DNA from: Hepsetus odoe | Lineage: Eukaryota; Chordata; Actinopteri; Characiformes; Hepsetidae | Direction of reading: 5' to 3' | NCBI GenBank assembly: GCA_017165825.1 | Contig: CM029366.1 | Span: 23,286,342 to 23,350,341 of the forward strand | DNA: 64,000 bases | Shown: in pieces, positions 25,701 through 36,700 of the stretch | Layout: every line of letters begins with the position of its first letter | Numbering within the stretch: position 1 is the first letter of the stretch | Made by a program: the position numbers and the translations under genes | Notes under the pieces: generated by a model | Told to the model about the DNA's origin: nothing | The model's input: the letters and a program-made list of their open reading frames with translations, nothing else | The model's database searches: none

Positions 25701-28289
25701 GTTCAGATTTTCAACATATTCTACATACGTTACACTGTACCTCCTGAAACTATTTATTTGAGTTTACTTGAACTATTAACTTCAACTTCAGACCTCAAAG
25801 AGAAAAAAACAAGTGAAAACAAACTATGCAAGACAAATGGACACAAAAAAGCGATAACAAACAACCCTCTAACCCTCAAATGAGTACAACTTCATAAAGA
25901 GCATCCTGGGATGCTTTTACATCAGTGGGATAAATTCCATCAACTATTGCTTTAAAGAAACACTCAGGTGCACTCAAACTTTGGCTGGTATTTTAAGCAT
26001 GAACAATGTTATCACTTACAATTGTGTTCCTGAAGTGAAAATGATAAATCATACGTATCCAAGGTTTTACCATTTAAGCAGGCGTCCTTGTCTCCACGGT
26101 CAATGAGAAGGTATCGCGGGCTCTCAGGGAACCAGGGCAGTGTGAGGAGCTGGATAAAACCTGGAACAGCATTACTGGCTAACAGGTATGGCCAACATGA
26201 CTCACACCCCAACAGCTCCCTAGACAGAGTTACAAAAGTCACTATTACCTATATACTGTTACCTATTACATTAAGACAGTCATGTAATTATAAACTTTCT
26301 GCTTTAGTTTTGTAACAGCCTTTATTTTAGTGCTCTCACTGATCATTGCTGTCAATCTGAGATTCTCAGACAATCTCAGACTGATGTTTGAAATTTTACT
26401 TTGTGTTCCACTCGTAGGTGAATTTTTGGCAAGTCAGCATTAAAGGAGTTACTTAAATCATGTTGATGCTGAAACTAAATCTGTCTGTGGGTCACAAAAA
26501 CGGAGATTTTCATTTAAAAGGACAAATGTTATATACTGATAGCTAACAATTAAAAAAATGTTTAGATGTCAAAAAGTGATATTATAGGCGTCATAATCTT
26601 TCCTGAACCCACCTCAAACCCACCACTTGTCCTACCACCACTCCAAAAGAGGTAAAGACAGCTGAGGATAGGGACACGGCCCCTCTTAAATGTTTTGGTG
26701 CACTTTCACCAAAATACATTGGCTGCACATTCATACTGACACCTGCAATCCAACAGAAAAGTATGTCTAAGAACAGTTCCTTTTTAATGTTGCTACACAT
26801 TTCATCTGCAGAAGAGGTGAGAGTCTGAATGATGGGAAATTCAGAATTTAACAGGAAATAAGAATAAAGAGATTAACACATTTAATAATATTAATATTAA
26901 ACTATTATTTAAGTATTAGACTAATATTAAGATGAAAGATTTGGTTTGATGGACGTATGCACCTGCATTGATTCCAACCAGAAATCTGGAGATGATGATC
27001 ATCTCAAAAGACCGAGCATTTCGACTTGTCACAGCCAGTAGTGCACTTGACATTAGAAAAATATTGTTCAACAACAAAGTCTTCTTCCTTAAGGGATAAG
27101 ACAATAAAATAGAATAGAAAATATTAAAATATGAAATAGAAAAATACATGGGAGTATAATTGCACACTGCTCATAATAAATCATTTTAATTTAGGACTAA
27201 AACAAATAGAGGCATGTTGCTCTGTCATGGCAAATACATGCATATTAGGGGTGCAATATGTATTACACTTGTTTGCAACAAAAGAAAGTTATTTTGGTTA
27301 AATAATAATGCAGGCCAGTCTTACCATTGTCATAGTACTGACAGTATGGTCTATTTATATATGATAATTTATTCTGAAGCATAGAGAGAAGCTGTACCTC
27401 CCAAAGTGGATGGACATGGGGCCGGCCAGCAAGGCACCTGTAAGGCCACCCAGTGAGAAGATAGAGACTATGAAGGTCCAGATAAGTGTGACCTCATTCA
27501 CCTCTAACTGTATCTCCCAACGCTCCTGAAATGTCTCATTAATGAAGCTCTGAATGTACTGCAGACACAATGATGAAAAAGATGTGAATGAAGAGAATTA
27601 TCAATAAAAAAATTGGCTTATTGGGTATAAAATACAAACATTAACATCAGTTCAAAAACAGGCCGTTTTTTCTCTTTTTAACTTACAACAGTGGGTGCAT
27701 TCATAATGGCGAGGTTATAGCCATACTGTACGGTCCCCCCCACTGCAGCAGAAGCTACCATTAGAGCCAGAGTGCCAGCATGTCCCTGCACACACAGGAG
27801 GGAAATTTATCTAATAAATATAAAATCACACAGAAGAACCATAATATACATAAGAATTTTCAGAACCATGATCTTTCCTGCCATTATAGGTGTAGTGGTT
27901 TGACCCTTTCATAGTACTATGACTTCTTCATACTGAAGACTGTGCAAGTTTCAGCCTTGAAAGTGACCTACAAAATAAGAACATGTGAATTGTTCTCCCT
28001 CCACGACCTAAATTCAGATTGATTGGTATTAAAAACTCCTGCAATGTAATAATCCCAAAAAGTGTTTGTTAGGCAACATGAGATTAGGCAGCTGGTTTGC
28101 TTTCAGTAAGAGTAATGCGTATGAAGTAAAAGAGCAAATGAATTACTACAAATAAACCTGTAATATGACAAATGGTCTAATTTATGACTATTTTTCATTA
28201 ATAAATACATTTTTACTCAAACTAGAAATGTTTCACTTTAATCAACCCACCTTCTCTTCCTTGGTGTTTTCCTGTCCATGTGAGCTCAT
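22789..28289 (-). CDS. slc2a11: GLUT11-type facilitated hexose transporter
   Basis: A plasma-membrane sugar porter of the major facilitator superfamily with twelve expected membrane spans. Twelve exons join in frame (5' to 3' on the - strand): 28251-28289, 27687-27785, 27398-27558, 26963-27087, 26613-26742, 26071-26219, 25344-25531, 24380-24490, 23976-24077, 23543-23618, 23179-23306, 22789-23007, giving 508 residues. Motifs: GGLTGALLAGP then HFGRKKTLL after span 2, FLVGINAG and PKHLRGA, PESPRYLLID, ERQGRRLLLMGG, GMGPAGVTGILPTEIFNQ and LPETKGKT. The QLCGNDSIYFYAS motif at span 7, in place of the QLSGIN of class I GLUTs, points to SLC2A11. Teleosts carry several slc2a11 copies, some needed in pigment cells; which copy this is cannot be decided here. 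The start is the first ATG, in exon 1 (MSSHGQENTKEEK), next to a clear donor. Poly(A) signals lie near 22610. Confidence 0.95.
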
Positions 28290-28402
28290 GGTGGACTAAC
28301 TAGCACTTTTTTTTTAAGAAGAAGGGGAACGTCCAGAGAAGAGGTTGAGTGCAGGTCCAGGAACACGATTTGAGCTGTGAGTGAGTCTAAATGTGCATGT
28401 GG

Positions 28403-28475
28403 GGAGAAAGAGAAAGAGAGAGAGAGAGAGAGAGAGCGAGAGCGAGAGAGAGCGAGAGAGAGAGAGAGAGAGAGA
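28403..28475 (+). repeat. (GA)n tract upstream of slc2a11
   Basis: About 35 GA units with three interrupting GCGA units, 115-185 bases upstream of the slc2a11 start codon; it reads (TC)n on the gene's sense strand. Confidence 0.95.
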
Positions 28476-29330
28476 AGACTGGTGTGTTTGATAATAAGTA
28501 GCCTAGCTGTCGATCATCAACTCTATCTCCACTAGATTAAAAAAAAAAAAGTTTAAATGTCTTTATTCTAGTTTTCACTAATTCCAAGAAATGCAGTGTA
28601 TTTTACACGGATACCTGACTGTCTCTACTTTACTGACGTCAGAACATTTCTTTAGACTTTAGGAGGTTTGTTCTTGGTGTTGAGTACACTGCTGTGGGTA
28701 CATTGCATTAAATCCAACACAAATCAGTTTCCTACAGAATGGTAGAGAAACTACTTATCCAGCATTTATCAGCAAAGCCAGTGGTGTTTTATAGGTGTCC
28801 ATTCTCCTTTTTTTCAACTACAAAAATAATGTACACATTTGTAATTAATTCACATTTTCTTGTTTATGTGGTACATATCATATCATATTCACATGACCCC
28901 AGTACCCATTGTTTCCAGTAGAACACTGCCCAGAGCATCACACTGTCTCTGTTGGCTTTTTTCTAATATTGCATCATTTTGCCATTACGGTATAAACCTT
29001 TGTAATTTGTTCTCTTCTAAATATCTCTTCTAAAGGTCTTACTTCACAAACACATCAATGCCCCTGTAGCCAAGTCACCAAATGTCCATCCTTGGACCCC
29101 TTTGATAGGCATTAACCAGTGAATATGAGATAAACATGTAAACTAGACATGCTCTGACCCAGTCAATAAAGCACCTTCACTTGCTTCCTCACATGTCCAA
29201 CCGTCTGACAGGTGCCACTGTAACTAGACAATCAGTGTTATTCATTTCAGCTGTCAGTTGTTTAAAGTAATGTCTGTTGTTCTCTTCCCTTCTCTAGAAT
29301 GAGGTCATTTCTTTGTCTCACCAGTAGGCG

Positions 29331-29344
29331 GCAATACAGGTTTA
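29331..29344 (+). promoter_or_regulatory. CTCF-like motif
   Basis: CCAGTAGGCGGCAA matches CCASYAGRKGGCRS at 12 of 14 positions by eye. Binding is not shown. Confidence 0.35.
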
Positions 29345-29444
29345 GTGTGGTGAATTTATGGTAGATGCTTTCCATATTCATATTCTGTCAGATGTCCTGG
29401 GACTTTTGACCAAGGACTTCTTCTACAGAAAGAAAAATAAATGC

Positions 29445-29447
<3 letters not shown>

Positions 29448-29478
<31 letters not shown>
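29448..29478 (+). repeat. (GT)n microsatellite
   Basis: About 15 GT units. Confidence 0.95.
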
Positions 29479-29531
29479 TGATTAGCAGCAGATATATTAG
29501 TCCTCTAGGTTCCAAGGTGGGGCCTCACTGG

Positions 29532-29654
29532 AAAACTTTGTGGTTAGGGGTCGGCCCCAGGATCAGAAGGTCATGGGTTCGAATCCCAGACTAGTTGCCC
29601 TGAGCAAGGTACCTTCCCCGTCACTGCTCCCTGGCGCTTTCAATATTTGCCCTG

Positions 29655-29696
<42 letters not shown>

Positions 29697-29775
29697 GTAA
29701 AATGCAGAGGTGTAATTTGTGTCTCACTGTGTGCTGTGCTGTTTCACAATGACGAAAACAGTCACTTTCATCTAA
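29532..29775 (+). mobile_element. SINE family B copy with internal (GT)n
   Basis: tRNA-like head GTGGTTAGGGGTCGGCCCC, B-box-like GGGTTCGAATCCC, then TGCCCTGAGCAAGGTACC and the body. About 20 GT units (29656-29695) interrupt it before the AAATGCAGAGG block and the CACAATGACGAAAACAGTCAC 3' part. Confidence 0.75.
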
Positions 29776-30261
29776 CCCTAAACTTCAAGAACTGAAGTCC
29801 TTGCTGCCTAATGTATCTCCCAGCATGTGATCGGGGTGCAAGTAAAGCCAATATCATGGCAAAAGGCACCACAGTCACCTCTGTTAAATCTCACGTTGTT
29901 ATGTTTAAATAAATATATTTCTATATTCTCCATGCCGATGTATGATTGCTTGTGTATGATTGCCAACTTTCTACACAGCAGATATTAACCAGCTCCCTTT
30001 AGGTTTAGGCTTTTTTTTTTTTTGCATATGCACAACAAGGCTTTTAAAAGTAATGTGAGCAGATAGTCTAAGAATTGCCAAGTATCAGAAGGGAATCACC
30101 AGTATGATCAGCTGCTGGGACACGTTGGGGGGGAGACAACAAACAAACAATAAACAATAAACAATAATCAATAAACAAAGCAACTTCTGAACATGGGAAT
30201 ATATGAAAACTGGGAATACTGGATTAACATGAGAGTCATGTTTTACTCACAAAACACATCA

Positions 30262-30262
<1 letters not shown>

Positions 30263-30297
<35 letters not shown>
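30263..30297 (+). repeat. (GA)n tract upstream of tgfa
   Basis: About 17 GA units, roughly 280-315 bases upstream of the tgfa start codon, at the edge of a GC-richer 5' UTR (30340-30577). Confidence 0.95.
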
Positions 30298-30298
<1 letters not shown>

Positions 30299-30577
30299 GA
30301 CTGACTACGTTTAACTTGACGTCAAGCTTCAGCTCCCTTCTTGGACGCATGGCGCGTTGGTGGTGAGGACGCCAGGAAGCGCGTTTGGAGTGCGCTCGGC
30401 TGTGATGGACTTCAGTTCCGGGAACAGCAGCTCAGTCGCAGCTTATCCTGCTGTTTCCATCAAACACGCGCGCGCCTGAATCCCCCATGCTGGAGGACAA
30501 ACACACCTAAACTGGACACTTTAACGCGAGACGCCACGGACCCTTCACTCAAGGGCTCCCCCTGACACCTTGGAAAG

Positions 30578-31656
30578 ATGTATCGTGCTTTTTGGGACAC
30601 CATATTCCTCCTCATTGGTGAGTGAGCACGTCCACTCGATGAGCTCCCATGCGCTGGCCACAGCAACCAACAGAGGAAGATTAAGTGTTGCTTAAACCCG
30701 TCTCATGTCTGACTTCATTTAGGGGATGTAAGTTTTGAAAGAGCTGCACTCACAGGAACCGGCTGTATATGTAAAATAAATGTAAAAAATGGCTGTTAAA
30801 AGCTCTGAGGATGTTCGACTCTGACTCAAAGTTGTGTTGTTTTAAAGAGTCCTTAGCAAACTTTATCATATGCACAGGATCTTTACAGAGGGCAGCATCT
30901 GAGGTGTTGGGCCATCCGGCTCTCTTTATGGGAAATAATATTCCAGCCTTTCTCCCTGCCTCCATCCACATCCATCAGCTTTCTCTCCCTTTTGTTCAGC
31001 ACACTAACTCTGTATTTCACACACAGGAGTGTAAGGGCTACAGCCTGAGCCGAGAGCTTTGAGAAAACTTCACAGGTGCACGGTCCTGCTTCTTTGTCAT
31101 TACTGAGGTTTAAGAAGCTTAGTTTTAAATATAGAGCCATTCTTCTGCTGCTGTCTCTTATCCCTGGTTTCATGAGTGAGAGGAGTTGCCTCAGCAGGCG
31201 GCTGTGTGATGGAGAGTAATTCCTCACGCTCCCTCAGTGAGAGTATTTAGCCTTTCTGTGATTATGCCCATATGCATCTTTCTGGTGTCGGCAGTAGCAT
31301 AATGTAATATAATCTTTCTGCTGTGTTGGGCTTTGTATTACTAATATCTCAGAAAAGCGCATCATGTAAAAAGCCTCAACACATTGGGCTTCAATTGTGC
31401 TCTACATGCCTGAGGCATTCTAGAGTTTCTGTGGATTTTTTACTCGAAAACAGTTACTTAACCATAGGAAATGATAGTTTAGAGCAAAATAATGCAGGAC
31501 AGTCTTGTATGCATGTCAGTTTGTATATATGTAATCATAAAAACCATGAAATACTGATGTTTTTCAAACAGATGTTTTTCTTTGTCAGTATGCAATATGT
31601 AGTTCCATGTCTATTCTACTGGGTCTGTATTGTTCAATTTAACATTTTACTCTATT

Positions 31657-31697
<41 letters not shown>

Positions 31698-33723
31698 ATT
31701 TTGGCACCAGTCATCAAAAAGAACATTCAGTGGTTCTTGTCAACCAGGTAATGGTGTCTGATGATGAGGAATTAATAAATGGTAAGACCATTTGAATAAG
31801 CTGATTGCAGAGCAACCACCATCCAAAAACATATCGTTAATAAAATGCTGTTATTTCAATGAAAGTAAGGATGAGCCCATTCCTGCTCCACCTAAACTGC
31901 ACTCCCACCCTTTAGCCGACTTGTCTCTAAAGAATGTAATGGAGGTTTTGATGCACAGATTTCAGTCATGTACCTTCTAGAATCTTGACCCTGTGTGGTC
32001 ATATTGTGGTTGCATTTAAGAGTCAGGACATGCTTTAATACTCCTCATGCAAGCACAGCATGACTATGCCAAAAGAAATACTTGATTGCATTATTAGCTT
32101 AGGCTTGCTTATGTTTATAATTATTACAACACACATTCAGTGCTCACATTTATCAGTCTGTATACTCATGCAGTGCTTGGACAAAATACTAGGTGAGTCA
32201 TATTTGTATTATTAGAATACCAAGTAAAGGGGCAAGAAAGTGTCCTCACCAGGGAGTATTTGCATAACGCATCCAATTTCCTGTTTCCCACCCATGTTTT
32301 CAAATATAACCTATACAAGACAATTGGTAAATGTATATCAAACCTTGAATAATGAGTAATGACCATGGATAATTTTCCGTGGTGTAGCACTAGATGAGGA
32401 AGACATTTGAAACAGTTACAGTCTGGTATCCCTGTTAGTGTAGTTAGTGTTTGCCCCTCTAGTTCATGTTCTTTTGTTCCTTTGAAATCTATAAGCTCCC
32501 AGAAACTAACCACACTTTTTCCAGTGAACTACACTTAGAATAGGCCTAGACTAGGCTAGGAACTAGGCTAGGGATTTGGAGAACCATAACAGTGTGCATG
32601 ATGTGGTTTAAATTTGAATGCTATCCAAAAAAGATATAGACCTCTAGACCTGCACATCTCTTCTAGCACTTATGGGCTGTTTCTTTTGTCATTTTTCAAG
32701 GGAAGAGTGTTCTCCCACTGTTTGAAACTGAACAAATTGAAGCCCAGAGCATTTCTAATTTTGGTGTTTTGTTACTCCTTATGAATGAGTGATACTCTCA
32801 CAGCAGCATTTCTATATATAACTAGTAACAGAAGCATGGTGATATTTATTTATAAGTATTTTACAAAATGGTCATTTAACTTTGGATCCTTTTTTTTTTA
32901 ATGGTATTCCACTTAATATTAGACCCATCATTGACCCATCATTTTTTCTACTTGGCAGAGAACGTTATTTGAAGTTATAAGCACTTTTTGGATGGAGGAG
33001 ATTAGGGTGATTAGAGTGTATGCAATCTCCAAAACTGCCAGTCAGCAAGTGTGTGCCTTAAGCCTATTTTAACTTTGGCACTCCCCAATTTATCTCTCAG
33101 ATTACAGAAAAGTCAAAGTTCATTTGCTTCCATTCTAATTCCGTGACAGTGTAATTAATCTCAATCTGATTATAAACTGGCATTAAGTAACTGAACACCA
33201 GTGGGACTGGTTCAGATGAGCGGTGATCTCCTTTGCTTTATGCTGCTCAGGACCTCTTATCTCTGGCTTGTGATGCTGTTGTGCTGTTGCCTTGTCTTTG
33301 CTTTAGTTTTGAGTCTTACCATATTGCACTCTCTTGGCTCCTCGGGTAAGTGGCTTTGCCATGTCACTTTGATACAACATTGCAAGTGGGTTTATTTCCC
33401 CTCAGAGCCACAGCTTGGATAAGAATGTTTCACACTTTTTGTGCCATACTGGGAGATTTGATGTATAAAATTCATTTTATGTTTTGTTTTTTAGGCTCTT
33501 TATTTACGTTTGGGCAGGTACAAGAAAACTCTACCTCAGCGACAAGTACAGCAACATCAGCTCCAGCAACCACCACTACAGCAACTACTGTTGGCTCCCA
33601 AACTGTAACAACAACAACTACTACAGTAGTCAAAAGTAAGTTTTAACCCATTATTGTTTGTGCATTTTTACAGGGTGTGAAAGGTTTTGAGGCTTTGTGG
33701 GTGTAAACATGCTTGTTCTTGCA

Positions 33724-33767
<44 letters not shown>

Positions 33768-36700
33768 ATATAAGGCCATGTTTCATTGAAGTTACTTTTG
33801 GAGACAAAGCTCACAGTGGTCAATAATAGGCAAAAGATCTTTGCTGTGTTGAGACACTGAAACCCGGCTTAGTCCACGATGTTCAGCTTCATCCTCTCTT
33901 GCCTACACTTCTTAAGAGTGATATAGTTCGAGATAATACATATAAGGGAGCAGAAGGAGAGCTGAGAAAGGAAGACTAATTTGCATGCCAAACAAAATCT
34001 AATTTCTCAACCAGAGTGTTTTTTCTGGTTATACTGCATAGTCACACACTGCATGTTTTTTCTGTCTGTCTTTGCTGTGCTGTTGTATAGGTATCTAGTT
34101 TTTGGTTATAGTCTTTAAAAGCCATTTAATTTGATCAATTGAGGTCACATTTGCTTAATTTGGACACAGGGATCAGGTTTCTGATAGAAAGTTTTAGAAA
34201 TTCTAAAAGAAATTCTATTATCAATGCAGGATGGGATGGGGGGGACCAAAAAAAAAATTGTTTTCCATCATTTAATGTGAAAATGTTTTAAAAAAATATT
34301 ACAGTGGTTCCTCTATTTTTTTCCTGGCTGTAGAGTTTATAGCAGCAGCAGTTCATTCGCACTTTGCCGACTGCCCCGACTCCCACAGCCAGTTCTGCTT
34401 CCATGGAACTTGCCGCTTCCTCATCCTTGAGGAGACGCCTGCATGTGTGTGAGTACATTAAACATCCCTTCACAGTCGGTGCACCAATATAAAGGATTAT
34501 AAACGGTAAACACAGTTGTATTACATTCAAATGGCCCTAGCTTCATATTGTAATATTAGCTACTGATTGTTCTACCTATTGTGTGTTTTTAATCAGGGTT
34601 GTTGTCTGTTTTGGGCTGAAAATAGTGTTTAATTTGATACATTCCTAATGTATGAGGCTGCATTTAATATGACTATGACCAGAGCAAAGAAACTTTTGGG
34701 AATGGATCTTAGGAATGGTTATTTTCCCGTTCTTGGTTCTGTGTAGATTCTCTGTCTTAACTAAGGAACCCTTGATAAACTATTTTGAAGATGTGTATTT
34801 ATAGTTAAAAAAACACATGCTTCTAACCCAGGGGAGGTCAACTCCAGCACTGGAGAGCCAGTGTCCTGTGCAGTTTGGTAGCTGCCTCCAAAAAAACACT
34901 CCCTATACCTGGTTTATTATCAAGTGAGCCAAGTCAGGTATGTGTGGGATGGGAAATGACCACACTGTGCAGGACACTGGCCCTCCTGGACCGGAGCATT
35001 AATTAGTATTGTTTACACTTTAAGGATTTACATTTATTTAATAATACAAGATTTTGCAGAAAGTGCAAACATTGAAAGTGCTGGATTTAGCAAGTATCAC
35101 ATCATACTACAGTAAAATCTACTGATTGATTACAATTATACAGTGGAAGAATTTGAAGTATTTAGAATCAATCAACTATTTGTAATCAATCATCACGTGT
35201 TTTAGTCTGACACAGAATAATCCTTGGGGCCAGGCTGAGAGTAATGCATAGTGCCGTAACTGTGACCCACTCTATAGGTCTGTTGCAGTTCTGCTAGGCT
35301 ATAACTGACTCATTTGGATAAATTCCAGTCTCCAGTTTCGTATGTGAGTCTGTCTAGGTTTAGACAAGTGTGTCTTGTTTTTTACTGAATAACTTGCTGT
35401 TGACTTAATATAACACAATTATAGTATATAATTGACGTATTGTCAGGTCACCATCACAGTCATGTGAATAGTTTATATAAGGTATGTGTTCTGTTTTACC
35501 ACGAAATTTGAAAGACATGAATCATAAAATGGTTCAGAATGATGCATGCAAAATGTCCAGATTGTAACAATGCACTACATGGACACAAATATTGGGACAT
35601 CTCACCCTTACACATGAACACAATGCCATCCTATTCAACAACTGCAGATGTCAACATGGAGTTGGTATCCCTTTGTAACAGTAGCAGCTTCCACTCTTCT
35701 TTGAAGAACAAACTTTTGCAATGTGTTTTTGAGAATATTTGCCCACTCATCCTGAAGAGCATTTGTGATGCTCAATGCTTGCCATTGCGCTTTGTGTACT
35801 GGGAAACTTTTTTGTGAGCTGGGGAAACCCAATCTGTGAAGCTCCTGGTGAACGGAGACTAATGCCAGAGGAAGTCTGGAATGGCATGTATTGAGTCAAC
35901 AGATTGTCAGCATCTTTTAAAGTGCTTCAGCGCTTGGTGACCCCACTCTCTCACTTTTTGTTGTTCCTAAACAATTTCAGTTTCCATTACACTCACAGTT
36001 AACACCAGAAAATCTAGCAGGGAAGATTTATTGATTTTATTGCAAAGGTGGCATCCTGCAACTGTCCTTGAATTAGTTCTTCAGAACAATCCATTCTTTA
36101 ACAAATGTTTGTAAACCTGACTGCATGATGAGCTTTATATTATATACCTGTGGCAAAGGGTTGTGGAATTATGTGTAAGAGCTACATTCCCTAACAGTGT
36201 CCCAAATCTTTTTCCATATAATGTATAGAATTAAATGAATAAATTAAATGAGCTTTCTGTATTTCATGTGGGTGGTGGTGGTCTAGTGGTAGAGTACTTG
36301 CCTATGAACCTATTGATCAAGAGGTCCCAGGTTCGAATCCCACCTCTAGCACTACCACCACCACTGGGTCCCTGAGCAAGACCCTTAACCCTGAATTGCT
36401 CCAGGGGGACTGTCCCTGTAATTAGGACATGGAAGTCGCTCTGGATAAGAGCGTCTGCTAAATGCTGCAAATGTAAATGTATTTAATTAGGTATGAATAT
36501 TAAAACAATTGCATATAGATTATACACCATCCTATTCTAGAATTAGCAGTTTTGCTTGTTATTCCCTTACTGTCTTAATCATCATTAACTAATTCCACTT
36601 TGTTTAGGTTATATAGGATTAAAGAAAGCTGGAAATTTCATTTGTAATATTCTGATCCAGGGGAGTAATGCAGCTATTATAGTGCCCTGTAGACAATTTA

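Larger units (their letters stand above)
28290..30262. other. slc2a11-tgfa divergent intergenic region
   Basis: The two genes are transcribed away from each other across about 2.3 kb between start codons. The region holds the (GA)n tract at 28.4 kb, a SINE at 29.5 kb, two (GT)n runs and a CTCF-like site at 29331. No exon was seen. Promoters of both genes should lie here but no core elements can be assigned. Confidence 0.55.

Noticed and set aside
35539..35832. Open frames of 92 (+) and 65 (-) residues in tgfa intron 3
   Set aside because: Both fall in the non-autonomous element with inverted ends and resemble no transposase.
36264..36480. tRNA-like A and B boxes suggesting a tRNA gene
   Set aside because: No cloverleaf closes; the same sequence recurs with a LINE-type tail, so it is a SINE head.
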